A program made the translations under genes and the position numbers. Positions 24,882 through 33,210 of a DNA stretch of 36,261 nt are shown here, piece after piece (the first letter of the stretch is position 1; every line of letters begins with the position of its first letter). Below the pieces are notes generated by a model that searched no databases, was not told where the DNA came from, and saw only the letters and a list, made by a program, of their open reading frames with translations. Origin of the DNA: Porphyromonadaceae bacterium UBA7572 (GTDB taxonomy: Bacteria > Bacteroidota > Bacteroidia > Bacteroidales > Muribaculaceae); the NCBI GenBank assembly GCA_002476625.1, contig DLLC01000016.1, forward strand, positions 1 through 36,261, written 5' to 3'.

Positions 24882-26300
24882 CTATTTCAGTGTGTGAAAC
24901 GAGCTGCCGTCGAAGCAGTGGGTGCATATCTTGCACTTCGGCAGGCCAATGGCCTTCACTATGGTCTCCACTGTAGAGAATTTCAGCGAAGTGAGGTTGA
25001 GCCTTCGCGCTATCTCACTCACCATGCGCTCATATTCAGGGCTGCCTGTGGTGGCATACGCCTCCACATTCTTGTTCATGTCGCCCTCAAAATCCTGGAT
25101 AACGCGCCTGGTAATCAGTTCAAGCTCACTCTTGGAAGCAGAGAAGTTGATAAACGGGCAGGCATAGATAAGCGGCGGGCAGGCGATGCGCATGTGTATT
25201 TCTTTCGCTCCCTCCTCCAGCAGCACGGCGGTGTTGTCGCGCAGCTGTGTGCCACGCACTATGGAATCGTCGCAGAAGCAGCACTTCTTGCCCTTCAGCA
25301 TATCAGAGTTCTGGATTAGCTTCATCCGCGCCACAAGGTTGCGCATGGCTTGGTTGCTTGGCATAAACGACCGGGGCCACGTGGGCGTGTACTTGGCAAT
25401 GGTGCGCATGTAGGGCACATGATGCCCTTCGGCGTAGCCCACCGCCATACCTATGCCCGAATCTGGAATTCCGCACACACAGTCCACTTCAGCATCGTCT
25501 GTCTCGCCCATCACGCGGCCACAGTCGTTGCGCATCTGCTCCACGTTGCGCCCCTCGTAGCACGATGTGGGGAATCCGTAATACACCCACAGGAACGAGC
25601 ACACCTGCATCTGGTCGCCGGGCTTGCGCATCTGTATCATCTCGTCGGAAGTGATACGCACAATCTCGCCTGGGCCCACATAGTGAATGGTCTTAAACCC
25701 TAAGTTGGGAAATGCCGTGGATTCGGAGGTCACAGCCATGCCGTCGGCGCTCTTGCCCACCACAATCGGTGTGCGCCCCCAACGGTCGCGCGCGGCAATG
25801 ATTCCGTCCTCTGTTAGCAGCAGCATCGAGCACGATCCCTTGATGGAGCGATACACATTCTCAATGCCGTCCACAAAGTCTTTTCCCTTCACGATAAGGA
25901 GCGCCACAAGTTCAGTGGGATTGACCCGCCCCGACGAGAACTCGCTCAAGTGCATATTTTCAGCCAGCAGCTGCTGCGTGAGCTCTTCCTGATTGTTGAT
26001 TTTAGCCACCGTCACGAGTGCGAACCGCCCTAAGTGGGAATGAATGAGCATGGGCTGAGCGTCGGTGTCGCTGATCACGCCAATTCCCGCTCGGCCCTTA
26101 AACTTGTCGAGCTCATTCTCGAATTTGGTTCTGAAATACGTTTGCTCCAGACTGTGAATAGAGCGGAAAAACTCACCGTCATCACTCACCGTGGCCATGC
26201 CTGCACGGCGAGTTCCAAGATGCGACTGGTAGTCGGTGCCATAGAACAGTTCCGCCCTACACTCCCTATTTTTTAGTTTTGTGCCAAAAAAGCCTCCCAT
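24882..26300 (-). CDS. PurF-like amidophosphoribosyltransferase paralogue lacking the glutaminase nucleophile
   Basis: 472 residues with the PurF layout: an N-terminal Ntn-type domain (1-230) and a C-terminal phosphoribosyltransferase domain. The PRPP loop is CDDSIVRGTQL (343-353), and PDSGIGMAVGYAEG (279-292) matches PurF. The protein begins MGGFFGT instead of MCGIFG, so the Cys that becomes the N-terminal glutaminase nucleophile is Gly, and the HRGxEGAG-type motif is altered to HLGTRRAG. Cysteines at 234, 381, 459 and 462 (CPF, ICTHCFDG) line up with the four [4Fe-4S] ligands of B. subtilis-type PurF. It therefore may use free ammonia or have a non-biosynthetic role. No purine genes adjoin; it has its own terminator. 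Not a decayed gene, since the frame and PRTase motifs are intact. Confidence 0.85.
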   Translation of the reverse strand: MGGFFGTKLKNRECRAELFYGTDYQSHLGTRRAGMATVSDDGEFFRSIHSLEQTYFRTKFENELDKFKGRAGIGVISDTDAQPMLIHSHLGRFALVTVAKINNQEELTQQLLAENMHLSEFSSGRVNPTELVALLIVKGKDFVDGIENVYRSIKGSCSMLLLTEDGIIAARDRWGRTPIVVGKSADGMAVTSESTAFPNLGFKTIHYVGPGEIVRITSDEMIQMRKPGDQMQVCSFLWVYYGFPTSCYEGRNVEQMRNDCGRVMGETDDAEVDCVCGIPDSGIGMAVGYAEGHHVPYMRTIAKYTPTWPRSFMPSNQAMRNLVARMKLIQNSDMLKGKKCCFCDDSIVRGTQLRDNTAVLLEEGAKEIHMRIACPPLIYACPFINFSASKSELELITRRVIQDFEGDMNKNVEAYATTGSPEYERMVSEIARRLNLTSLKFSTVETIVKAIGLPKCKICTHCFDGSSFHTLK

Positions 26301-26404
26301 TTCCCTTTATCAAAATTTTAGTAGTTGAAAAAAACGTGTTAAAGTTACAAAGATTTTCCCAAAGCCACACGCCCCGCCCCACACATTTTTCCCAAATAGC
26401 AACA

Positions 26405-26443
26405 AAACGGCCACAGGGTGATTTGCTCACTTTGTGGCCGTTT
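26405..26443. terminator. Terminator after glmM
   Basis: A 16-bp stem (26405-26420 with 26428-26443, two G-U pairs) with a 7-nt loop lies 45 nt after the glmM stop. The - strand tail (TGTTGCTATTT, after four T in the stem end) is moderate. The interval 26301-26404 should hold the PurF-like promoter, but only a TAACTTTA octamer (26340-26347, - strand) is visible. Confidence 0.7.
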
Positions 26444-26487
26444 GATATTGTAAATCAGAATTTAGCGGGTAATCGCTCAACTGTGGG

Positions 26488-27870
26488 TTAGATGAGCGAC
26501 TCCACGATCTTTTTCACGTCGTTGCCGAGCTTCTCTGCGTCGGCCATGGTGTGGGCCTCGCTGTAGATGCGGATAATAGGCTCGGTATTGCTCTTGCGCA
26601 AATGCACCCATCCGTCCTGGAAGTCAATCTTCACGCCGTCGATAGTGGTGAGTTTCTCACCAGCATAATGCTTCTCTACGGCAGCAAGAATGGCGTCAAC
26701 ATCCATGTCTGGAGTGAGCTGGAGCTTGGTCTTAGCAATCTCATACTGTGGGTAAGTCTTTTTGAGTTCGCTCACCTTCATCCCGCTCTTAGCAAGCAGC
26801 GTGAGGAACAGCGCCACGCCCACAAGTGCGTCGCGGCCATAGTGAAGTTCTGGATAGATAACTCCGCCATTGCCCTCGCCGCCAATCACTGCGCCTATTT
26901 TGCGCATCAGGGTGGTGACGTTCACTTCGCCCACAGCAGAAGCCTCGTAGCGACATCCGTGCTTGGCTGCCACATCACGCAGCGCGCGCGACGACGACAG
27001 GTTGCTCACCGCTGGGCCCGGGGTGTTTGATAGAATATAGTCGGCTACCGACACAAGGGTGTATTCCTCCACAAAGAATTCACCATTCTCCATGATGATA
27101 GCAAGGCGGTCCACATCGGGATCAACCACAAAAGCCACATCGGCTTTGCCCTCTTTCATAAATGAGCTAATGGCAGTGAGGTTGGCTGGAATTGGCTCTG
27201 GAGTGTGGCCAAACTGACCAGTGGGCTCGCAGAACAGCTTCTCCACCTTTTTCACACCAAGTGCCTCGAGCAGCTTAGGAATGGCCACACCGCCAATCGA
27301 GTTCACGGCATCCACCGCCACGGTGAAGCCTGCTTTCTTGATGGCGTCCACATCCACGAGCTTCAAGTCGAGCACGGCTTGAATGTGGCGGTCGAGGTAG
27401 TCGGTCTTCGACTCGTGGCCCAGAGTGTCCACTTCTGCGTAGTCGAAGTCTTCGGCTGCCGCGATGCTGAGCACTTCCTTGCCTTCAGCGTCGGTCAGGA
27501 ATTCGCCTTTTTCGTTGAGCAGTTTCAGCGCGTTCCATTGCTTTGGATTGTGTGAAGCTGTGATAATGATACCACCGCAGGCTTTTTCCCAAACCACAGC
27601 CAGCTCAGTGGTAGGAGTGGTGGCAAGACCGATGTTCACCACGTCGAACCCCATTCCTTCAAGTGTGCCAACCACCACGTTGAGCACCATTTCGCCCGAA
27701 ATGCGAGCATCGCGCCCCACCACTATCTTATTTGACGATAGTTTTGTGGTGCGGCGAATAAATGTAGCATAAGCACTGGTAAACTTCACTATGTCAAGTG
27801 GAGAGAGGCCATCGCCTGCACGTCCGCCAATAGTGCCACGAATACCAGAAATTGATTTAATAAGTGACAT
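26488..27870 (-). CDS. glmM: Phosphoglucosamine mutase GlmM (phosphohexomutase family)
   Basis: Interconverts glucosamine-6-P and glucosamine-1-P on the way to UDP-GlcNAc for peptidoglycan and LPS. The 460 residues show all four phosphohexomutase regions: phosphoserine S106 in TASHNP, metal-binding D250, D252 and D254 (DPDVDRL), sugar-binding GEGNGG (331-336) and phosphate-binding RKSNTEPIIRIYSEA near the C-terminus. The GEGNGG loop is the form seen in archaeal and Bacteroidetes GlmM-type enzymes, so phosphomannomutase activity cannot be ruled out. Last gene of the nrnA-DUF4827-glmM unit, 106 nt after the lipoprotein gene. Confidence 0.88.
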   Translation of the reverse strand: MSLIKSISGIRGTIGGRAGDGLSPLDIVKFTSAYATFIRRTTKLSSNKIVVGRDARISGEMVLNVVVGTLEGMGFDVVNIGLATTPTTELAVVWEKACGGIIITASHNPKQWNALKLLNEKGEFLTDAEGKEVLSIAAAEDFDYAEVDTLGHESKTDYLDRHIQAVLDLKLVDVDAIKKAGFTVAVDAVNSIGGVAIPKLLEALGVKKVEKLFCEPTGQFGHTPEPIPANLTAISSFMKEGKADVAFVVDPDVDRLAIIMENGEFFVEEYTLVSVADYILSNTPGPAVSNLSSSRALRDVAAKHGCRYEASAVGEVNVTTLMRKIGAVIGGEGNGGVIYPELHYGRDALVGVALFLTLLAKSGMKVSELKKTYPQYEIAKTKLQLTPDMDVDAILAAVEKHYAGEKLTTIDGVKIDFQDGWVHLRKSNTEPIIRIYSEAHTMADAEKLGNDVKKIVESLI

Positions 27871-27976
27871 AAATGTGTATTAAAAGTATGATGTATTAAA
27901 AGTTTAATTTAGTGTTGTCGTTTAGCTCGCTCCTATTGCGCGGGAGAAAAAGCCATCCGCAGCGGCGTGCGCGCCG

Positions 27977-28555
27977 CTAAACCTTGCTGGGGAAGTAGCG
28001 CAAGTGGTACATAAACGGATATACATAGCTAATTTCATCCGACCGCCCATATTGCGACTTAACCACAAGGTTCACCTCGCAGTCGATGCCAAGGTATTTG
28101 AGCGGCATCTGAATGCCTGCGCCCCACTCCACCGATGACTGGCGTGTGAAGTCGTCGAACTGAAACGAAGTGGTGGCCATGCTCATGTCGTCGGCATTGC
28201 CGCCCGACGCCGACCACTGCTTGTCGTTCTGATACCAGTCGTTAAGATTGTAGCGCGTGTATCGGAAATAGATGGTCTGCGACTTGCGTGCCTTGTTGTT
28301 TTTTTTGTCACCGGCCTTCAGCACCTGCATGTACACATTGCCTTCGGCATCGAGCCGGTAGAACGGTGCATCTGTGCCTACTTCAAACACGGAGTCGGCT
28401 GGCACATCTGCCAGTCGGAAATTACTCAAAAAGGCATTGCACGACAAGCGCTCGTCTTTAAGCAATTCGGCATAGCTACGGTTCTTGCTGCACGATGCGA
28501 AACCCAGAGCCACAGCCATTATGCCAAGCATAAAAAATATCTTTTTTGTATTCAT
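27977..28555 (-). CDS. DUF4827 lipoprotein
   Basis: 192 residues beginning with a lipoprotein signal peptide (MNTKKIFFMLGIMAVALGFASC, lipobox FASC) and followed by a single small domain (SYAELLKDERLSCNAFLSNF ... YGRSDEISYVYPFMYHLRYFP). I recognise it as the DUF4827 family, found in Bacteroidales and proposed to have an FKBP-like fold. Its function is unknown. It lies between an nrnA-like gene (29 nt upstream) and glmM, an arrangement I recall in other Bacteroidales. The 3' end forms a small GC hairpin (27961-27978) but without an adjacent T-run. Confidence 0.8.
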   Translation of the reverse strand: MNTKKIFFMLGIMAVALGFASCSKNRSYAELLKDERLSCNAFLSNFRLADVPADSVFEVGTDAPFYRLDAEGNVYMQVLKAGDKKNNKARKSQTIYFRYTRYNLNDWYQNDKQWSASGGNADDMSMATTSFQFDDFTRQSSVEWGAGIQMPLKYLGIDCEVNLVVKSQYGRSDEISYVYPFMYHLRYFPSKV

Positions 28556-28570
28556 CTACTTATTATATTT

Positions 28571-28600
28571 CTAATTCCTAATTTCTAACCTCTAATCTCT
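28571..28600. repeat. Second microsatellite-like array of RRTTAGA-type units
   Basis: On the - strand the array reads GAGATTAGAGGTTAGAAA, then TTAGGAATTAGAAAT. It spans the TAG stop of the nrnA-like gene, so its last codons (KEIRG) are encoded by the repeat. It matches the composition of the array at 23241-23272. Confidence 0.6.
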
Positions 28601-29619
28601 TTTCCGCGCTTCAAATCGTTAAGCACACGGTGAAACGTTTCCTCCGCTTCGGCCATCGTCCCCTTAAAGTCGCCACCAGCAGCATTTTTATGGCCACCGC
28701 CACCAAAATACCGGGCACAAACATCATTCACCGAGAAATCGCCCACCGACCGGCACGACACCTTAATCTGTTCGGCATCCTCTCGAAGAAACATCACCCA
28801 CTGCACCTCAGGCACAGAAAGAGGCTTGTTCACAAGTCCTTCCGTATCGCCCTTATGATAATTAAAGCGGGCAAGGTCATCGCTCGAGAGTGTAATCAAT
28901 GCAGCGCCCTCCTCTGGGAAAATCTGCATTTTTTCACTCAAGGCATAGCCCTGAAGGCGCAGGCTGTCGGCACTGAAGGTGTTCATTGCCATATTGTAGA
29001 GCCACTGCTTGTTGATGTCATACGACACTAAATGAGCCACTATCTCATAAATTTCCGGATAGTCGCTGCTGTAGGTGAAGTTGCCCGTGTCAGTCATCAT
29101 GCCCACATACAGGCATTGCGCCACCTGGGTGTCGAGATAGCGCAGCAGAGCCATCTGCATCAAGGTGCGATACACCACCTCACAAGTCGACGACAAGTGG
29201 GGAAACGAAATCCGCACGTCAAACACGTTGTCGGGCTCCAGGTGATGATCTATCAGCACACGTGGTGCATCGCTTTTTGTTATCACTTCGCCTAACTTGT
29301 CGATGCGCTTCAGCGTGTTGAAGTCAAGACAGAAGATGAGATCGGCGTTGCGCACTAAAAAGCGCCCCCTGAGCTGCGACAGCGAGTACACCACCACTTC
29401 ATGAACCGAAGGGATGAACTGCAAGGCGCGGGGCACTTGGTCGGGCACCACCACATGGGCCTCTTTGCCCATATTGCGTAACACGCGGCAAAGGCCGAGC
29501 GTGCTGCCCAAGGCATCACCGTCGGGCGACAGGTGGCATGTAATGACTATGTGGCGAGCGGATTTGACCAGCTTGTTAAGCTGATCTATCACCCGGCTGT
29601 CTATTATAGGCTCAATCAT
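28585..29619 (-). CDS. DHH/DHHA1 phosphoesterase, NrnA-like (nano-RNase/pAp phosphatase)
   Basis: Degrades very short RNA oligonucleotides and may dephosphorylate 3'-phosphoadenosine 5'-phosphate. The 344 residues comprise a DHH domain with HLSPDGDALGS (metal-binding), FCLDFN, and DHHLEPD, and a DHHA1 domain with the substrate loop GGGGHKNAAGG near the C-terminus. Length fits the NrnA subfamily rather than RecJ. First gene of a unit with DUF4827 and glmM, with a consensus promoter. No oddity apart from the C-terminal residues that are encoded by a short repeat array. Confidence 0.9.
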   Translation of the reverse strand: MIEPIIDSRVIDQLNKLVKSARHIVITCHLSPDGDALGSTLGLCRVLRNMGKEAHVVVPDQVPRALQFIPSVHEVVVYSLSQLRGRFLVRNADLIFCLDFNTLKRIDKLGEVITKSDAPRVLIDHHLEPDNVFDVRISFPHLSSTCEVVYRTLMQMALLRYLDTQVAQCLYVGMMTDTGNFTYSSDYPEIYEIVAHLVSYDINKQWLYNMAMNTFSADSLRLQGYALSEKMQIFPEEGAALITLSSDDLARFNYHKGDTEGLVNKPLSVPEVQWVMFLREDAEQIKVSCRSVGDFSVNDVCARYFGGGGHKNAAGGDFKGTMAEAEETFHRVLNDLKRGKEIRG

Positions 29620-29647
29620 TAGCGTTGTTCTGTGTCACTTTAATAGG

Positions 29648-29679
29648 CAAAGGTAATACCTACAAATGGCTTTACCAAA
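29648..29679 (-). promoter_or_regulatory. Promoter of the nrnA-DUF4827-glmM unit
   Basis: On the - strand TTTG (29676-29679), 20 nt, TACCTTTG (29648-29655): exact Bacteroidetes consensus. The leader is about 22 nt. Confidence 0.8.
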
Positions 29680-29763
29680 TTAATTAAAGATATTTCACAC
29701 CCCTAAATTTCAGTGGCGTGCACAATGATGTGGCCTCAAGATTGCAATGTGAACCACTGCCCG

Positions 29764-30291
29764 CTATTTATCTGCTATGATTTTGAGGAATTCCGACTCA
29801 AAGTTGGGCGTAAGTATGCCTTTGCCTATGGCGGCCTTCACTTCTGCCTCGCTCCAGAAGCGTCCTTCGTCCACTTCCACGGGGTCGAAGTCGAAATGCG
29901 TGCGGTCGGTTTCGGTGATGAATGTGTGCACCAGCTCACGCTCCACGCCGCTGTCATACACATAGGTGAACAGGTGCCTCGGCTCATAGTCGGTAAAACC
30001 GAGCTCCTCGCGGGTTTCGCGCCTAAGCGCCTCCTCCACGGTTTCGCCATAGTCCATGTGGCCACCCACTGCGGTGTCCCATTTCCCGGGCTGGATAAAC
30101 TTGTGCACAGACCGCTTTTGCAGGTAGATGTCGCCCTGGCAGTTCAGCACATGCAGATGCACCACGGGGTGAAGCAGGCGGCTGCCAGAGTGGCACTCTC
30201 TACGAGTGGCCTTGCCCACCACTTCACCTTTCTCGTTCACGATTGGAAACACCTCTTTATCGGAGAGGTCGGCCGCTAATGTCTGGTTCAT
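29764..30291 (-). CDS. Nudix hydrolase
   Basis: Hydrolyses a nucleoside diphosphate linked to another moiety; the substrate is unknown. The 175 residues contain a complete Nudix box, GGHMDYGETVEEALRRETREE LGF (GX5EX7REUXEEXGU), after GKWDTAVGG. The opening EVFPIVNEKGEVVGKATRRECHSG and HPVVHLHVLN resemble the isopentenyl-diphosphate isomerase-like Nudix group, but the isomerase is not implied. The ATG overlaps the topB stop (ATGA, 30288-30291), so translation is probably coupled. Last gene of the dsbD-mazG-topB unit. The gap behind it holds the nrnA promoter. Confidence 0.9.
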   Translation of the reverse strand: MNQTLAADLSDKEVFPIVNEKGEVVGKATRRECHSGSRLLHPVVHLHVLNCQGDIYLQKRSVHKFIQPGKWDTAVGGHMDYGETVEEALRRETREELGFTDYEPRHLFTYVYDSGVERELVHTFITETDRTHFDFDPVEVDEGRFWSEAEVKAAIGKGILTPNFESEFLKIIADK

Positions 30292-32363
30292 TTCTCTTGG
30301 GGTTTAAACTGCTTTTTGATGGCGTCGCGGAGTTTGGCGGGGCTGAGGTCGGCAGGATATTCTGCGAAAGGCAGTGCCGTGTGGCATCCGTTTGCCCATT
30401 CGCTGCACCCAAATGCGGCGCGTCCCTTCACCATGTGGCCATTGCCACACACCGGGCACAGCACCTGCTCGTATTTGGTGACCCGTGGCGCGCGTGTTTT
30501 CTTTTTCTTGGGTTCGCTTGCCGTCGCTCCACCTTTTGTGGGGGGCTTTGGCTTGTCTTGAGGCTCCACCACTATGTTGGTGCCGCTATTGTCGCGAAGC
30601 ACGGTCAGCACTATTTCATTGACCATCACTTTCAGCTCGTCGATGAACTGCTGGGCGCTGAATTCGCCTCGCTCTATCTTGCGGAGCTTGTTCTCCCAAA
30701 GTCCGGTGAGCTTGGCGCTTTTGAGCAGTTCATCTTTTATGGTGTCGATAAGCTGGCAGCCTGCCGTGGTGGCCACTAAGCTCTTGCGCTCTTTGGTGAT
30801 ATAGCGGCGGCGGAGCAGGGTCTCGATAATGGCGGCGCGCGTGGATGGGCGGCCTATGCCGTTCTCTTTCATGGCGTCGCGCAGCTGCTCGTCGTCGACA
30901 AATTTTCCAGCCGTTTCCATGGCACGGAGCAGAGTGCCCTCGCTGTACATTTTTGGCGGCTGGGTGGCTTTTTTCAGCAGCGATGGCTTGTGTGGTCCGC
31001 TCTCCCCCACGGTAAAGTCGGGCATCACGCCATTGTCGTCGGTGTCTTTTGCGTCGGAGCTCTGTGCCTTGTCCTTGTTGTAGATGGCGCGCCAGCCGTC
31101 TTTCAGTATCTGTTTCCCCGTGGCCTTGAACTCAAACTCGCCGATTTTCGCCATCACCGTGGTAGTGGCGAACTCACACTCTGGATAGAAGGCGGCTATA
31201 AAGCGTTTGGCCACGAGGTCGTACACCAATTTCTCTTCACGGGTGAGCATCACTCGGCTCGGATCCACATTGGTGGGTATGATGGCATGGTGATCGGTGA
31301 CTTTTGAGTTGTCAAACACCTTTTTGCTCTTCTTTATGGAGGCTTGCAGCAAGGGGGCAGTGAGTGAGGCGTACGGGCTCATAGCCTGCATGATGCCAGG
31401 GATTTTCGGGTAGATGTCGTCGCTGAGGTAAGTGGTGTCGACACGCGGATAAGTGGTCACTTTTTTCTCGTATAGCGACTGTATGGTGCGCAGTGTCATG
31501 TCGGCGCTGTAGGAGAATTTTTTGTTGCATTCCACCTGAAGGCTGGTGAGGTCGAACAGCCGTGGCGGTGCCTCTTTTCCCTTTTTTCGCTCAATGCCGC
31601 TCACGGTGAGCGGTGCCTCCTTGATGCCGTCAATCACCACATTGGCATCGGCCTCGCTCTTGTAGCGTCCCTTGGTGGAATTGAAGGTGACTCCACGGTA
31701 CAGGGTCTTGATTTCCCAATAGTCCTCGGGCACAAAGTGTTCTATCTCGCGCTGGCGTGCCACTATTAGGGCAAGGGTGGGGGTCTGCACACGCCCTATC
31801 GACAGCACATTGCGCGACTGGGCGTATTTGAGCGTGTAGAGGCGCGTGGCATTCATTCCTAAAATCCAGTCGCCGATGGCGCGCGACAGGCCTGCGTAAT
31901 ACAGGTTGTCGAAATTGGCCGACGGCTGCAAATGCTTGAAGCCCTCGCGGATGCTGTCGTCGGTAAGTGAGGATATCCACAGGCGTTTCACAGGAATGGT
32001 GCAGTGTGCCTTCTGATACACCCATCGCTGTATGAGTTCGCCCTCCTGCCCGGCATCACCGCAGTTGATCAGCTCGGTGGAGTCCTTTATAAGGGTCTCA
32101 ATCACATGAAACTGTTTTTTGATGCCTTCGTCGTCTTTAAGCTTGATACCGAACCGTGGCGGTATCATGGGCAGAGCTCCGAGACTCCAGCGCTTCCAGA
32201 GGTCGGTATAGTCGTTGGGCTCTTTCAACTCACACAGGTGGCCAAATGTCCAGCTCACACGGTAGCCATTGCCTTCGTAATAGCCGTCGCGTCGCACATT
32301 CGCCCCCAGAATTTTAGCGATGTCGGAGGCCACGCTCGGTTTCTCGGTCACACAGAGTATCAT
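30288..32363 (-). CDS. topB: DNA topoisomerase III
   Basis: Type IA topoisomerase that decatenates DNA. The 691 residues have the TOPRIM domain at the N-terminus (E7 in TEKPS; DAGQEGE 103-109, where the usual Arg before EGE is Gln), the active-site Tyr305 in TTYPRVDTTYL, and GRPSTRAAIIETLLRRRYI further on. A Lys/Pro/Thr-rich linker leads to a C-terminal zinc-ribbon-like end (CPVCGNGHMV ... GCSEWANGCH). Length suits chromosomal Bacteroidetes TopB, so I do not take it as plasmid-derived. Overlaps mazG upstream and the Nudix gene downstream by 4 nt each. Confidence 0.95.
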   Translation of the reverse strand: MILCVTEKPSVASDIAKILGANVRRDGYYEGNGYRVSWTFGHLCELKEPNDYTDLWKRWSLGALPMIPPRFGIKLKDDEGIKKQFHVIETLIKDSTELINCGDAGQEGELIQRWVYQKAHCTIPVKRLWISSLTDDSIREGFKHLQPSANFDNLYYAGLSRAIGDWILGMNATRLYTLKYAQSRNVLSIGRVQTPTLALIVARQREIEHFVPEDYWEIKTLYRGVTFNSTKGRYKSEADANVVIDGIKEAPLTVSGIERKKGKEAPPRLFDLTSLQVECNKKFSYSADMTLRTIQSLYEKKVTTYPRVDTTYLSDDIYPKIPGIMQAMSPYASLTAPLLQASIKKSKKVFDNSKVTDHHAIIPTNVDPSRVMLTREEKLVYDLVAKRFIAAFYPECEFATTTVMAKIGEFEFKATGKQILKDGWRAIYNKDKAQSSDAKDTDDNGVMPDFTVGESGPHKPSLLKKATQPPKMYSEGTLLRAMETAGKFVDDEQLRDAMKENGIGRPSTRAAIIETLLRRRYITKERKSLVATTAGCQLIDTIKDELLKSAKLTGLWENKLRKIERGEFSAQQFIDELKVMVNEIVLTVLRDNSGTNIVVEPQDKPKPPTKGGATASEPKKKKTRAPRVTKYEQVLCPVCGNGHMVKGRAAFGCSEWANGCHTALPFAEYPADLSPAKLRDAIKKQFKPQEK

Positions 32364-33157
32364 TCGCCTAAATGCTGTTTTTTGGCTTCATCCCAGAGCT
32401 GGTCCATTTCGGCGAGGGTCATCTCATTGAGGTCTCGCCCCTGCTTTTTGGCCTGCAGCTCTATGTAATTGAAGCGACCTATAAATTTTCTGTTTGTTTT
32501 TTCGAGTGCGTTGTCGGGACGCACGCCATACAGGCGAGCGGCATTGACCAGGGCGAAAAACAAGTCGCCGAACTCTTTTTCGCGGTCAATCTCATGCCCG
32601 GCTTTCAATTCGGCAGCCACTTCGCCAATCTCCTCCTGCACCTTCTGCCACACATCTTCTGGCTTATCCCAGTCGAAGCCCACATTTGCAGCCTTCTCTT
32701 GCACGCGCTCGGCTTTAATGAGCGAGGGCAATGTGGTGGGCACACCGCCCAAAATGGTGCGGTTGCCGTCTTTCTCCTTCATCTTTATCACCTCCCACTG
32801 GTCGCGCACTTGGCTGGAGCTGGTGGCATTTTTCTCGCCATAGATGTGCGGGTGGCGAAATATGAGCTTCTCCCGCAGCGAGTTGCACACGTCGGCTATG
32901 TCAAACTGGTTTTTCTCTTCGCCAAAGCGTGCGTAGAACAGTATGTGTAGCAGCACGTCGCCCAGCTCTTTCCGTATGTTGGGCACATCGCCGGCTATGA
33001 TGGCTTCGGCAAGCTCCATCGTTTCCTCTATGGTGTTGGGGCGAATGCTTTCGCTGGTCTGCGCCGAGTCCCATGGGCACTTCTCTCGCAGAGTGTCCAC
33101 CACATCGAGCAGCGCGCTGAAAGCTTGAAGTTTCTCTTCTTTTGAGTGTTTAGGCAT
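32360..33157 (-). CDS. mazG: Nucleoside triphosphate pyrophosphohydrolase MazG
   Basis: Hydrolyses (d)NTPs to monophosphates and so clears aberrant nucleotides and may temper (p)ppGpp responses. The 265 residues match the E. coli length and hold two MazG domains: CPWDSAQTSESIRPNTIEE with EETMELAEAI and ELGDVLLH (first), and EEIGEVAAELKAG with KEFGDLFFALVNAARL (second). The four Mg-binding acidic clusters look complete. Stop and topB start overlap (ATGA, 32360-32363). It follows dsbD by 53 nt on the same strand. Confidence 0.95.
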   Translation of the reverse strand: MPKHSKEEKLQAFSALLDVVDTLREKCPWDSAQTSESIRPNTIEETMELAEAIIAGDVPNIRKELGDVLLHILFYARFGEEKNQFDIADVCNSLREKLIFRHPHIYGEKNATSSSQVRDQWEVIKMKEKDGNRTILGGVPTTLPSLIKAERVQEKAANVGFDWDKPEDVWQKVQEEIGEVAAELKAGHEIDREKEFGDLFFALVNAARLYGVRPDNALEKTNRKFIGRFNYIELQAKKQGRDLNEMTLAEMDQLWDEAKKQHLGE

Positions 33158-33210
33158 TATCTAATTCTTGTCTTTTTATTTTCTCAATATTACATATGTA
33201 TTCAGTACAC

